This document shows positions 26,194 to 34,815 of a stretch of DNA of 64,000 nt, in pieces (within the stretch, counting starts at the first letter, position 1; each line of letters begins with the position of its first letter). Made by a program: the position numbers and the translations under genes. Origin of the DNA: Onishia taeanensis. Its GTDB lineage: Bacteria; Pseudomonadota; Gammaproteobacteria; Pseudomonadales; Halomonadaceae. The stretch covers positions 248,001 to 312,000 of the forward strand of contig NZ_QLSX01000003.1 in NCBI RefSeq assembly GCF_003268885.1. The letters are read 5' to 3'. Under the pieces are notes generated by a model. The model saw nothing but the letters and a program-made list of their open reading frames with translations. It ran no database searches and was not told the DNA's origin.

Positions 26194-27057
26194 ATGAAGA
26201 CTTTACCCTCAGTGCTGCTGGCGACGGGCTTGATTACCGTGGGCGGCCTGGCGCAGGCCCAGGACAAATCATTGGTCGTCGGGACCAATAACTGGGCCGA
26301 GAATATCGCTGTTGCCAATATGTGGAAGATCCTGCTCGAAGAAGAACACGGCTATGACATCGAGCTTTCCAATATTGGCAAGAGCGTGCTCTACAGCGGC
26401 CTGTCCAACGGCGACTTCGACCTGTCGTTCGAGATATGGTTGCCCACCACCGATGCGCCCTTCCTCGAGCCGCACCGTGACGAGATTGACGTGCATGATG
26501 TCTGGTACGACGGCACCGGCCTTGGCCTGGTGGTTCCAAGCTATGCCGACATCGACAGCATCGACGAGCTGCGCGATCAGGCCGGGCGCTATGAGTATCA
26601 GGGGCGTCCGTCGATTCTGGGCATCGACTCCGGTTCGGCGATTGCTGGGTTGACTGAGGATGCCATCGAGGCCTATGAGCTGCCGCTCAATCAGGTCAAC
26701 AGCTCAGGCCCGGCAATGATGGCGGCACTGGACAGTGCCTATCAGCGTGAAGAGCCTATCGTCGTGACCCTGTGGAGCCCCCACTGGGCCTTCGCCGAGT
26801 ATGACCTCAAATACCTCGAAGACCCGCAGGGCGTCTATGGCGAAAACGAGAGCATTCACTGGATGTCGCGTAAGGGACTGGCCAATGAAGACCCCTGGCT
26901 TGCCAGCGTCCTGGATGCCTGGAAGATGGACGACGACAGTCTCGGAGGCCTGATGGCGCGGATCGAGAAAGTCGGTGATCCGGTCGAGGGGGCCAAGGCC
27001 TGGATCGAAGATAACCGCACACTGATCGATAGCTGGTTCGACGCGGCCGAGAGCTAA
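26194..27057 (+). CDS. Periplasmic betaine-type substrate-binding protein (OpuAC/ProX family)
   Basis: A 287-residue binding protein of the OpuAC family, which captures glycine betaine, choline, carnitine or DMSP-like zwitterions through a cage of aromatic residues. A signal peptide ends at AQAQ (about residue 22). Tryptophans at NNWAEN, FEIWLP, HDVWYDG, LWSPHWAF and SIHWMSRKG are cage candidates. GGGAGA precedes the ATG. The 185-bp gap after the M24 gene suggests it may have its own promoter. No permease or ATPase is adjacent, so it must use components encoded elsewhere. The hairpin after it ends the cluster. Confidence 0.85.
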   Translation: MKTLPSVLLATGLITVGGLAQAQDKSLVVGTNNWAENIAVANMWKILLEEEHGYDIELSNIGKSVLYSGLSNGDFDLSFEIWLPTTDAPFLEPHRDEIDVHDVWYDGTGLGLVVPSYADIDSIDELRDQAGRYEYQGRPSILGIDSGSAIAGLTEDAIEAYELPLNQVNSSGPAMMAALDSAYQREEPIVVTLWSPHWAFAEYDLKYLEDPQGVYGENESIHWMSRKGLANEDPWLASVLDAWKMDDDSLGGLMARIEKVGDPVEGAKAWIEDNRTLIDSWFDAAES

Positions 27058-27100
27058 GGCGATTTACGCCAAATCACGTCAAGGCAAACCAAGTCCTGTT

Positions 27101-27136
27101 GCGGGGCGCGATCTTATTGATAAGGTCGCGCCCCGC
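27101..27136. terminator. Strong bidirectional hairpin
   Basis: GCGGGGCGCGA and TCGCGCCCCGC form an 11-bp GC-rich stem extended by TTA/TAA around a TTGA loop. It separates the binding-protein gene from the convergent EamA gene; there is no T-run on the plus strand. Confidence 0.75.
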
Positions 27137-27148
27137 GGCGTTCTGGCC

Positions 27149-28009
27149 TCAGGTGCCTGCCTGCTGGCGGGGCGGCTGAAGAATGATCAGTGCGAGCCCA
27201 GCCAGTACCAGCCCGCCGCCGGCCAGTTTGTAAATGTTCAGGCTATCGCCGAGCAGCCAGGCGCCAAGCAGCACCGCGCCCACCGGCATCAACAGCGTCA
27301 GCGGTGTGACGCGGCTCACCGGATGGCGGCGTAGCAGGCCGTACCAGATGCCGTAGGCGACGATCGATGACATCACTGCTGTGTAAACCACCGCGCCCCA
27401 GCCCGCCCAACCGGCGTTCTTGAGCGCCGCGAGATGATCCGTCTCGAACCACCATGAGCCCAGCGCCACCTGAGGCACCGAGAACAGCGCGATCCAACCG
27501 GCCAGTGCCAGTGGTGGAATCTTGGGGCCGCGCTTGATCAAGAGCTGCGAGATGGCCCAGCCCAGAGCGCTGAGCAGCAGCAGCGCCAGTGGCAGCGGCG
27601 CGGGCAGGGTAGGGCCGCCAGCCAGGACCATCACGCCACCGAACGACAGCAGCAGGCCGATCAGGCGTCTGGCGTCCAGATGTTCTCTCAGGAATATGAC
27701 CGCCAGCACCGTGGCGAAGGGAGTGCCCATCTGCACTAGCAGGGCGCCGGTGCCGGCCTCCGCCTGGCCGAGGCCGATGAACAGCAGGGCAAAGTGCAGG
27801 CTGCCAAAGGTCAGCGATAGCAGGAGCAGGAAAGGCAGCTGGTGTCGATGAACCGGATGAAAGGGCACCAGCAGGACGGCCACCAGTGCAAAGCGCAGGG
27901 TGGTCAGCAGCAGCGGCGGCAGGTCGGCTACCCCAAGCTTGATAACGATGATGTTCAGCGCCCAGATGGCGATGACAAAGAGGCCCAGTAGCAGGTCGCG
28001 AAGTGGCAC
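27149..28009 (-). CDS. EamA-family (DMT superfamily) membrane transporter
   Basis: A 286-residue inner-membrane protein with ten hydrophobic segments in two repeated halves, the drug/metabolite exporter pattern. Typical pieces are LFVIAIWALNIIVIKLG, LLLTTLRFALVA and, in the second half, GWGAVVYTAVMSSIVAYGIWYGLLRRHPVSRVTPLTLLMPVGAVLLG. The chosen start is a GTG at 28009 with AAGGACGAG upstream, which gives the usual family N-terminus (VPLRDLLLGL). The ATG starts upstream lack ribosome-binding sequence. The substrate is unknown; amino acids or other metabolites are typical of the family. Confidence 0.85.
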   Translation of the reverse strand: MPLRDLLLGLFVIAIWALNIIVIKLGVADLPPLLLTTLRFALVAVLLVPFHPVHRHQLPFLLLLSLTFGSLHFALLFIGLGQAEAGTGALLVQMGTPFATVLAVIFLREHLDARRLIGLLLSFGGVMVLAGGPTLPAPLPLALLLLSALGWAISQLLIKRGPKIPPLALAGWIALFSVPQVALGSWWFETDHLAALKNAGWAGWGAVVYTAVMSSIVAYGIWYGLLRRHPVSRVTPLTLLMPVGAVLLGAWLLGDSLNIYKLAGGGLVLAGLALIILQPPRQQAGT

Positions 28010-28305
28010 GGCTCGTCCTTCAGGTTGGTCGATGGGCGAAAAGGTTAGCAGCATAGCAGTTTGTTGGTGCGATGATCCCGCCGATAGGCTGGCGCGATGC
28101 TTCCGCATGCAGATAGGGATGTCACAGCCGCCCCACTCATACCTTGGTTTGGCATCATTTACGTTGTGTTCTCATTACACTGCTACAGGATCTGCTGATT
28201 GATCGATTGCCATATCCACATCGATAGCCCTAGCCATACCAATAACGAAGGCCTAGCCCCTTGGACTGACCATCGGGTGATATAGCGCCTCAACAAGGAC
28301 ACGCA

Positions 28306-29313
28306 ATGATGACGTTTCGTTTTTCCCGTTTGACGACGATTCTGGCCGGAACCGCCCTCCTGTGCACGGCACTGTCAGCACAGGCTCGCGAGCTTTCGGT
28401 CTCGACGGTGCTGTCGGATGCCTTCCCCTGGGGCCAGGCGGCGGAGAAATGGGCCGAGCTGGTTGAGGCCCGCTCCGATGGCCGCCTGACGCTGCGGGTC
28501 TACCCCAATGCCCAGTTGGTAGCTGGCGATCAGACCCGTGAGTTCTCGGCCATGCGCTCGGGGCTGATCGACCTGGCGGTGGGGTCGACCATCAACTGGT
28601 CGCCGCAAGTGCCGGAACTCAACCTCTTTTCGCTGCCGTTCTTCATGCCCGATTATGCAGCCGTCGATGCGGTGACTGGCGGAGCGGCTGGTGAGCAAGT
28701 CTTCGCAGCCATCGAGGCGGGCGGTGTGGTGCCGCTAGCATGGGGGGAGAATGGCTTTCGCCAGCTTTCCAACTCCAAGGGGCCCATCGATGAACCGAGC
28801 GACCTGGAGGGGTTGAAAATCCGTGTGGTGGGCTCGCCCTTGTTTCAGGACACCTTCGAGGCCCTGGGGGCCAACCCGACCCAGATGAGCTGGGCGGATG
28901 CCAAGCCGGCGCTGACCACTGGCGCCGTCGATGGCCAGGAGAATCCCCTCTCGGTCTTCGACGTGGCGCGCATCGATCAAGTTGGTCAGACGAACCTGAC
29001 GCTGTGGAACTACATGAACGATCCCTTGGTGTTTGCGGCCAACCAGCGTGTCTGGGGCTCGCTGTCTGCTGAGGATCAAGACCTGCTGCGCCAGGCCGCC
29101 GTCGACGCCGGCGAGTGGGAGATCGCCATGACCCGCGATGAAGAAGGCAAGCGCCGCGCGGCCATCAAGGAACGCGGTGTCGATATCGTGGAGCTGACCG
29201 AGGCGCAGCATATGGCTTTTGTGCAAGCCACTCAGAGCGTCTACGCGACCTGGGTCGATAAGATCGGCGAGTCGTTGGTGAAGGCTGCCCGAGATGATAT
29301 GGCGGCTGACTGA
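28306..29313 (+). CDS. TRAP transporter periplasmic binding protein, DctP type
   Basis: A 335-residue DctP-family binding protein of a tripartite ATP-independent transporter, feeding a carboxylate to the membrane subunits. The signal peptide ends near AQARELS. Family segments include GRLTLRVYPNAQLVAGDQTREFSAMRSGLIDLAVG, FRQLSNSKGPIDEPSDLEGLKIRV (with the substrate-binding arginine in KIRV) and DGQENPLSVF. It begins an operon with the small and large membrane subunits. A hairpin after it probably lowers expression of the membrane genes relative to the binding protein. A dicarboxylate, sugar acid or other organic acid is expected. Confidence 0.92.
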   Translation: MMTFRFSRLTTILAGTALLCTALSAQARELSVSTVLSDAFPWGQAAEKWAELVEARSDGRLTLRVYPNAQLVAGDQTREFSAMRSGLIDLAVGSTINWSPQVPELNLFSLPFFMPDYAAVDAVTGGAAGEQVFAAIEAGGVVPLAWGENGFRQLSNSKGPIDEPSDLEGLKIRVVGSPLFQDTFEALGANPTQMSWADAKPALTTGAVDGQENPLSVFDVARIDQVGQTNLTLWNYMNDPLVFAANQRVWGSLSAEDQDLLRQAAVDAGEWEIAMTRDEEGKRRAAIKERGVDIVELTEAQHMAFVQATQSVYATWVDKIGESLVKAARDDMAAD

Positions 29314-29389
29314 GTATAAATCCCTGTCAGCTGAAGCAGCGAACGCCTGTGTGACGAAAGCTTGTGTAAATTGTGCTGGTACTGATTGA

Positions 29390-29413
29390 CCGGCCCTAAA
29401 GGGGCCGGCTTTT
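29390..29413 (+). terminator. Hairpin with T-run between dctP and dctQ
   Basis: CCGGCCC and GGGCCGG pair around a short loop and are followed by CTTTT. Lying inside the operon, it is most likely a partial terminator or mRNA-stabilising hairpin that keeps the binding protein in excess. Confidence 0.65.
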
Positions 29414-29429
29414 GACGTTTGAGGACTCC

Positions 29430-29909
29430 ATGAAGAGCCAACCCGATGCCAGACCCGAGCGGGTGCTGGCGACCCTTTCGCTGGTAATCATCGCGTTGAT
29501 CAGCCTGGCGAATGTCGTCGTGCGCTACATCACTGATGCTTCCTTCGCCTTTACCGAGGAGTTTTCGGTCTTCCTGCTGGTGGTGCTGACCTTTGCCGGT
29601 GCCTCGGTGGCGCTGCGCCGCAATGGGCATATCCGTATCAGCCTGCTGGAGCGTGCCTTGCCGGCAGGGCTGCGGCGCATATTGATCGTTTTTCAATGGC
29701 TCTGCGGTGCCACGGTGCTGAGCCTGGTCATATGGTTTGGTGGCAAGCTGGCCTGGGAGGAATATCAATGGCAGTCGCTGTCGCCGGGGCTTGGCCTGCC
29801 CCAGTGGTGGTACATCGCTTGGCTGCCGGTGCTCGCTGCGTTGATGCTGTTGCGCCTGAGCCAGCAGTGCCTTGATCGCCTGCGCGGGGGCCTTTCCGAT
29901 GAGCCCTGA
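29430..29909 (+). CDS. TRAP transporter small permease, DctQ type
   Basis: A 159-residue membrane protein with four helices, the small TRAP subunit. Typical pieces are NVVVRYITDASFAFTEEFSVFLLVVLTFAGASVALRRNGHIRI and QSLSPGLGLPQWWYIAWLPV. GAGGA precedes the ATG at 29430. Its end overlaps the start of the large subunit by 11 bases, indicating coupled translation. Confidence 0.9.
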   Translation: MKSQPDARPERVLATLSLVIIALISLANVVVRYITDASFAFTEEFSVFLLVVLTFAGASVALRRNGHIRISLLERALPAGLRRILIVFQWLCGATVLSLVIWFGGKLAWEEYQWQSLSPGLGLPQWWYIAWLPVLAALMLLRLSQQCLDRLRGGLSDEP

Positions 29910-31194
29910 TGTGTGGATGATTCTGGCCTTTGCGGGGCTGTTGATCGCCGGTGTACCGGTGGCGTTTTCGCTGGGGCTCTCTGGGGCGGTGGGGATCGTG
30001 ATGGGCCTGCCGGCGACGATGCTGGCGACCCTGGGCACCAACACCTACAACAGCGTCGCCAAGTATCCACTTATCGCCATTCCGCTATTCATCCTGACCG
30101 GGCTGATCTTCGAGCGTGCGGGGGTTGCGGCTCGGCTGGTGCGTTTCGCCCAGGCGCTGATCGGGCCTCGCCATGGCGGGCTTGCGCTGGTCGCAGTGCT
30201 GGTCTGCATGATCATGGGCGGGATGAGTGGTTCGGGTCCAGCAGATGCGGCGGCGGTGGCCATGGTGATGCTGCCGAGCATGACCCGTGCCGGCTACCCG
30301 AAGCCTTTTTCGGCAACCTTGATCGCGGCATCTGCCTCCACGGCGATCCTGATTCCGCCGTCGGTGGCGCTGATTCTGTACTCGATCGTGGTGCCCGGGG
30401 TCGATCTACGTGCGCTGTTTGCCGCCGGGCTTTTTCCGGGCATGCTCGCCGGCGCGGCCCTGCTGGTGCCCGCCTGGTGGCTGTCACGGCGCTACGGCTG
30501 GGAGTCGCCGCAGAGCGTACCGCGCCCGGCGCTGGGAGAGAGCTTCCGTCAGGCGCTGCCAGCACTCTTCGCGCCGGTGCTGATCCTGGGTGGACTGCGC
30601 TCGGGATTGTTCACGCCCACCGAGGCGGCCGTGGCGGCGGTCACCTACGGAGTCATCGTGGGGATCTTTCTCACCCGTGAGCTGAACTGGCGGGAGCTGT
30701 GGCGATTGTTCGGCGAGGCGGCGGTGATCACCGGGGTGGTGATGCTGATCATCGCGCTGGCGGGGATCTTTGCCTGGGCCGGCACCATGCTGGGCACTTT
30801 TCGGCATCTGGCCGAATGGATCATCGGCCTGTCCGACAGCGGCGCATTGCTGCTGTTGCTGATCATGCTGGCGGTGCTGCTGGCGGGGATGGTGCTGGAC
30901 GCGATTTCGATCTATCTGATCATGATGCCGATTCTGATCCCGGTCATGGACCATTTTGGTTGGCATCCGGTGTGGTTTGGCATTCTGCTGGCCATGAATA
31001 TCGCCATCGGCCAATTTACCCCGCCGGTGGCGGTGAACCTGATGGTCACCACGGAAGTGGCGAAGATTCGTCTCGAGCAGACCGTGGGGTGGGCACTGGT
31101 CTTCGTGGTGGCCATGGCCGCTGCCCTGGCGCTGGTGGCGATCTTTCCGTCGATCGCCCTTTGGTTGCCGGGCCTACTGGGCTATAACGTCTAG
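29899..31194 (+). CDS. TRAP transporter large permease, DctM type
   Basis: A 431-residue, roughly 12-helix membrane protein, the sodium-coupled transport subunit. It begins MSPDVWMILAFAGLLIAGVPVAFSLGLSGAVG and includes the DctM hallmark MGGMSGSGPADAAAVAMVMLPSM, then SASTAILIPPSVALILYS and IAIGQFTPPVAVNLMV. The start lies inside the end of dctQ. It closes the three-gene TRAP operon. Confidence 0.93.
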   Translation: MSPDVWMILAFAGLLIAGVPVAFSLGLSGAVGIVMGLPATMLATLGTNTYNSVAKYPLIAIPLFILTGLIFERAGVAARLVRFAQALIGPRHGGLALVAVLVCMIMGGMSGSGPADAAAVAMVMLPSMTRAGYPKPFSATLIAASASTAILIPPSVALILYSIVVPGVDLRALFAAGLFPGMLAGAALLVPAWWLSRRYGWESPQSVPRPALGESFRQALPALFAPVLILGGLRSGLFTPTEAAVAAVTYGVIVGIFLTRELNWRELWRLFGEAAVITGVVMLIIALAGIFAWAGTMLGTFRHLAEWIIGLSDSGALLLLLIMLAVLLAGMVLDAISIYLIMMPILIPVMDHFGWHPVWFGILLAMNIAIGQFTPPVAVNLMVTTEVAKIRLEQTVGWALVFVVAMAAALALVAIFPSIALWLPGLLGYNV

Positions 31195-31327
31195 CCAAAC
31201 GAACAGGCATGGTTCTAGGGAACACGGTCTGGGAAATAGCCGCTAGGAAATAGGGCCAGGTAATAGACGGCAGTAATTTCCCGCAAGACAGCCGTCGAAT
31301 ATCAGCAACCACAGGGAAGTGGCTTGG

Positions 31328-31789
31328 ATGAACGTAGTGAAACCAGCGGCGTATCTGCGCCATGCAACGAAGCAGTATGCGGTCCTGAACCGCCTGGGGG
31401 TGTGCCTGGTGCTGGCCGGTTGGGCAGTGGCCGCTCAGGCAGAGATCTATTCCTGGCAGGATGAGACGGGCCAGTGGCATTTCGCCGATCACTCTCCCGA
31501 GGGTGGCGGCGGCGAGCCACGCACCCCCGATGAGCTGTCGGATATCAATAGCATGCGACCGCCGGGGGCCTCTCCCTATCGCCCCTTGCCGTCGGCGCGA
31601 TCTTCGCGTTCCAGTGGCAACGTACAGCGCAATGCGAGTGGGTCGAACCCGCGTTGCAATAGGCTCGAGCAGCGCCTCGAGTCCATTCAGCAGCAGTTAA
31701 GGGCGGGATACGAAGAGCCTCGTGGCAATCGGCTACGCGCCGCTCGGCGGGAGCTTACCGCGGCCTATCGCCGCGAGTGCCGAAACTAG
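31328..31789 (+). CDS. Exported DUF4124-domain protein
   Basis: A 153-residue protein with a signal sequence ending at AQAEIYSWQ and a short DUF4124 domain (IYSWQDETGQWHFADHSP, about residues 39-58). A Ser/Arg/Pro-rich middle and a C-terminal coiled-coil-like segment (CNRLEQRLESIQQQL) follow. Function is unknown; such proteins are common envelope proteins in gammaproteobacteria. The ATG at 31328 follows AGGGAAG; an upstream in-frame GTG is less likely. It stands alone between the TRAP operon and the convergent deacetylase gene. Confidence 0.75.
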   Translation: MNVVKPAAYLRHATKQYAVLNRLGVCLVLAGWAVAAQAEIYSWQDETGQWHFADHSPEGGGGEPRTPDELSDINSMRPPGASPYRPLPSARSSRSSGNVQRNASGSNPRCNRLEQRLESIQQQLRAGYEEPRGNRLRAARRELTAAYRRECRN

Positions 31790-31904
31790 ATGCGGGTTTA
31801 CTGAGTCGGCTTCCTTCAGGCCGCTATCGGGTTCATCAGTCTGTCGGGGTGCGGTCTAGCGCCGGCTGGTTGAATTCGGTGACCGCAACCGTGAAGCGGC
31901 TAGA

Positions 31905-32825
31905 TTAGATCAGTTGGCTGGCGGCACGATGCAACTGGGCGTGGCGCTGGGCCAGCGCCTCGAGATCCCGGTCGTAGCCGCCGCCGATCACCGCTGCCAC
32001 CGGAATCTGGGCGTCGCGACAGGTTGTCAGCACATAGTGGTCCCGGGCGAACAGTCCGTTATCCGTCAATTCCAGGTGGCCCAAGCGATCATCGGCATGC
32101 ACGTCGACGCCTGCGTCATAGAGCACCAGGTCAGGGGCGAACTGCACCAGCAATGGCGGCAGGCTAGCCATGAGCTGATAAAGGTAGGCGGCATCGTCCG
32201 TGCCCCGGGGCAGGGCGATATCCAGATCGCTATGCTGCTTGCGGGCCGGGAAGTTCGCTGCGCCGTGCATCGAGAAGGTGAATACCCGCTGATCGTGGCG
32301 AAAGAGGCGTGCGGTGCCGTCGCCCTGATGTACGTCCAGGTCGAGGATCAGAATGCGATCGGCCCAGCCGTGGGCCAGGGCATGAGCCGCGGCCACCGCC
32401 AGGTCATTGATCAGGCAGTAGCCGCTGGCGGCATCCGCATGAGCATGGTGGGTGCCGCCGGCGGTGTTGCAGGCAAGCCCGGTGGCCAGCGCCGCTTCGA
32501 CGGTCTCAAGCGTGCCGCCGACCTCGAGCAGGGTGCGCGCGACCAGCGCCTCGGACCAGCGGAAACCACTACGTCGTTGGGCCGCCTCACTCAAAGAGCC
32601 GCCGAGAAAGGCCCGCAGGTACGCTGGTGTATGGATGCGAGCCAGGCTTGTCTCGTTGGCCGGTTGCGGGGTGATCCACTCAGCACTAATCCCGGTCTCT
32701 TCGACGGCCAGGATGTTGCGCAGCACGCGAAACTTGGCCATCGGGAAGGGGTGGCGTGGGGGCAGTGCGATGGTGTAACCGGGATGGTGGATCAGCGGCA
32801 GCGGCATGGCGGGCGTTAGGGTCAT
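31905..32825 (-). CDS. Histone-deacetylase-family enzyme
   Basis: A 306-residue protein of the arginase/deacetylase superfamily (HDAC, AcuC, acetylpolyamine amidohydrolase). The active site is intact: TAGGTHHAHADAASGYCLIND with the tandem histidines, LILDLDVHQGDGT with zinc ligands Asp and His, YDAGVDVHADDRLG with the third ligand, and GGGYD at the end. It is therefore expected to remove acetyl groups from lysine residues or small amides in the cytosol. It follows the macrodomain gene by 64 bp on the same strand, suggesting one transcript. The start at 32825 is uncertain; an ATG six codons later is also possible. Confidence 0.9.
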   Translation of the reverse strand: MTLTPAMPLPLIHHPGYTIALPPRHPFPMAKFRVLRNILAVEETGISAEWITPQPANETSLARIHTPAYLRAFLGGSLSEAAQRRSGFRWSEALVARTLLEVGGTLETVEAALATGLACNTAGGTHHAHADAASGYCLINDLAVAAAHALAHGWADRILILDLDVHQGDGTARLFRHDQRVFTFSMHGAANFPARKQHSDLDIALPRGTDDAAYLYQLMASLPPLLVQFAPDLVLYDAGVDVHADDRLGHLELTDNGLFARDHYVLTTCRDAQIPVAAVIGGGYDRDLEALAQRHAQLHRAASQLI

Positions 32826-32889
32826 GAGCTGTGGGTGAGAAAGGCCTCACTCTACCCGCCGGCTGGGCCCGCGGCCACCGCAGACCGAC

Positions 32890-33426
32890 TCAGGGCGATG
32901 CCGCGTTCTCGAGCAAGGTCAGGGTCTGACGATAGAGCGTCAGGCTCGCGGCATCGTGGAGGACGAAACGTACCCGGCGCAGGTGGCGGCAGTGCGGGAC
33001 CTCCGTCAGTACCGTGGTCAGGGCCACCCGGGTGGCTTCGTTCATGGGGTAGCAGAAAGCGCCGGTGGACAGAGCGGGAAAGGCGAGAGAGGCGAGCCCG
33101 TGACCCTCGGCAAGGGCGATGGCCTCTCGGTAGCAGGTGGCAAGCAGCATATCCGATGGCTCGTCGCGCCCATAGACCGGCCCCAGGCAGTGAATCACGT
33201 GTCGGTTGGGAAGCCCATGGGCGCCGGTTATCACCGCCTGGCCGGGGCGAATCGGCGCCAGCCGGTGACACTCCTCGGCGAGGCTTGGGCCGGCGGCTTG
33301 GTGCAGGGCGCCGGCGACCCCGCCACCCGGCATCAGCTGCGCATTGGCAGCGTTGACCACAGCGTCCATGTCGGGTTGATGGGCGATATCGCCCTGACGG
33401 CATTCGATCTCGACGGTGGGTGTCAT
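32890..33426 (-). CDS. Macrodomain protein (ADP-ribose or O-acetyl-ADP-ribose binding)
   Basis: A 178-residue stand-alone macrodomain of the YmdB/MacroD type. The hallmark ligand loops are present: CRQGDIAHQPDMDAVVNAANAQLMPGGGVAGALHQAAG, VIHCLGPVYG and AFPALSTGAFCYPMNEA. Family members hydrolyse O-acetyl-ADP-ribose or remove ADP-ribose from proteins. GGAGGA precedes the ATG. It is the first gene of a probable two-gene unit with the HDAC-like enzyme, and divergent from the TAXI TRAP operon across a 379-bp gap. Confidence 0.9.
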   Translation of the reverse strand: MTPTVEIECRQGDIAHQPDMDAVVNAANAQLMPGGGVAGALHQAAGPSLAEECHRLAPIRPGQAVITGAHGLPNRHVIHCLGPVYGRDEPSDMLLATCYREAIALAEGHGLASLAFPALSTGAFCYPMNEATRVALTTVLTEVPHCRHLRRVRFVLHDAASLTLYRQTLTLLENAASP

Positions 33427-33805
33427 GTGGTCCTCCGCTCGCTGGGTCCCTTCCTTTCAAGTCTATCCGCGATGCTCGTAGATATCAGGCTTCGTCGGTA
33501 CATGTTGACCGATGCCAACATGTTTCAACGGCAAAGAGGACTAAGATGTTGGTCGTAAATAGCTGAATCGTACAGTTGTTTTGATCTAAAGTAGTGCATA
33601 ATCATATGCTGTAGGAGTCAGTGGAACTGAACGCTGAAAGCGCAACGTCGCCAGACCCGCACAGGCAAGCTATACCTGATACATCGAATGCGATGATCAA
33701 AAAGGGTACATCGTCATTCTGGGTATGCGCGCCGACGCAAGACGGGCGACGATGTCGCAGAGGTGGCAATGCCACCCAACATCAACAATACCAAGAGGTG
33801 TCTGA
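33427..33805. other. Divergent intergenic region between the macrodomain gene and the TAXI operon
   Basis: No gene is credible here. The stretch is noticeably more AT-rich than its surroundings near 33540-33620 and should hold the TAXI operon promoter. It carries a long dyad at 33500-33523 and a short one, GCATA/TATGC, at 33596-33609. Small open frames in it lack ribosome-binding sites and family similarity. Confidence 0.6.
33500..33523. promoter_or_regulatory. Operator-like dyad upstream of the TAXI operon
   Basis: ACATGTTG (33500-33507) and CAACATGT (33516-33523) are a perfect 8-bp inverted repeat with an 8-base spacer. It lies 283 bp upstream of the TAXI gene start and 74 bp upstream of the macrodomain gene start. 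The regulator is not identifiable. Confidence 0.45.
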
Positions 33806-34780
33806 ATGAAACGCCATGCAATCACTGCTGCAGCCGTCTCCGGCATGCTGATGGGTGCCGCCATGTTCTCCTCGCCGGTCGTGGCGCAGGAGCGCTTCAT
33901 CACTATCGGTACTGGCGGTCAGACCGGCGTCTATTATGTCGTCGGTCAGTCGATCTGCCGTCTCGTGAACCGTCTCGAAGACTCAGATATCAAGTGTAAC
34001 GCGCCGTCCACCGGCGGTTCTGTGGCCAACATCAACGGCATCAAGTCCGGCGAGCTGGACATGGGTGTGGCTCAGTCCGACGTGCAGTACCAAGCCTATA
34101 ACGGTACCGGCAACTTTGCAGGCGACGCCTATCCCGAGCTGCGTGCGGTCTTCCGCGTGCACGGCGAGCCGCTGACGCTGCTGGCTCGCGCCGACTCCGG
34201 CATCGAAACTCTCGATGATCTGGAAGGCAAGCGCGTCAACATCGGTAACCCGGGTTCCGGCCAGCGCAACACCATGGAACAGGTCATGGAAGCCAAGGGT
34301 TGGACCGAGGACACCTTCTCGCTGGCGTCTCAGCTTGATGCCGCAGAGCAGGCTGCCGCCCTGGCCGACAACAACATCGACGCGATGGTCTATGTGGTGG
34401 GCCACCCCAACGGTTCCATCCAGGAAGCCACCACAACCGTGGATGCCAAGCTGATTCCGCTGGATGGCCCGGCTATCGACGGCCTGGTCGAAGAGTATCC
34501 GTATTACTCCAAGGTGTTGATCCCGGGTGGTCTCTACAAGGGTAACGACGAGGACGTGACCACCTTCGGCGTGGCAGCGACCTTCGTGACCAAGGCCTCC
34601 GTGGATGAGGACATCATCTACCAGACCGTCAAGGCGGTGTTCGACAACTTCGATCGCTTCAAGCGTCTGCACCCTGCATTCGCTAACCTGAAAGAGGAAG
34701 AAATGGTCACCCAGGGGCTGTCGGCTCCGCTGCATCCGGGTGCGGCTCGCTACTATCGCGAGCGTGGCTGGATCGAGTGA
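33806..34780 (+). CDS. TAXI-family TRAP transporter binding protein
   Basis: A 324-residue periplasmic binding protein of the TRAP-associated extracytoplasmic immunogenic (TAXI) type. A signal peptide ends at VVAQERF. The hallmark FITIGTGGQTGVYYVVGQSICRLVN starts the mature protein. NAPSTGGSVANINGIKSGELDMGVAQSDV and GKRVNIGNPGSGQRNTMEQVMEA follow, also typical. It is the first gene of a three-gene unit with a fused membrane subunit and a UspA protein. Glutamate and other organic acids are known TAXI substrates; which one applies here is open. Confidence 0.93.
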   Translation: MKRHAITAAAVSGMLMGAAMFSSPVVAQERFITIGTGGQTGVYYVVGQSICRLVNRLEDSDIKCNAPSTGGSVANINGIKSGELDMGVAQSDVQYQAYNGTGNFAGDAYPELRAVFRVHGEPLTLLARADSGIETLDDLEGKRVNIGNPGSGQRNTMEQVMEAKGWTEDTFSLASQLDAAEQAAALADNNIDAMVYVVGHPNGSIQEATTTVDAKLIPLDGPAIDGLVEEYPYYSKVLIPGGLYKGNDEDVTTFGVAATFVTKASVDEDIIYQTVKAVFDNFDRFKRLHPAFANLKEEEMVTQGLSAPLHPGAARYYRERGWIE

Positions 34781-34815
34781 TCCCGGTCTAAACGGAGTTC
34801 AAGGCTCCTGACTCG

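Noticed and set aside
33427-33805. Small open frames in the intergenic region before the TAXI gene
   Set aside because: No ribosome-binding sites, no recognisable domains, atypical composition.
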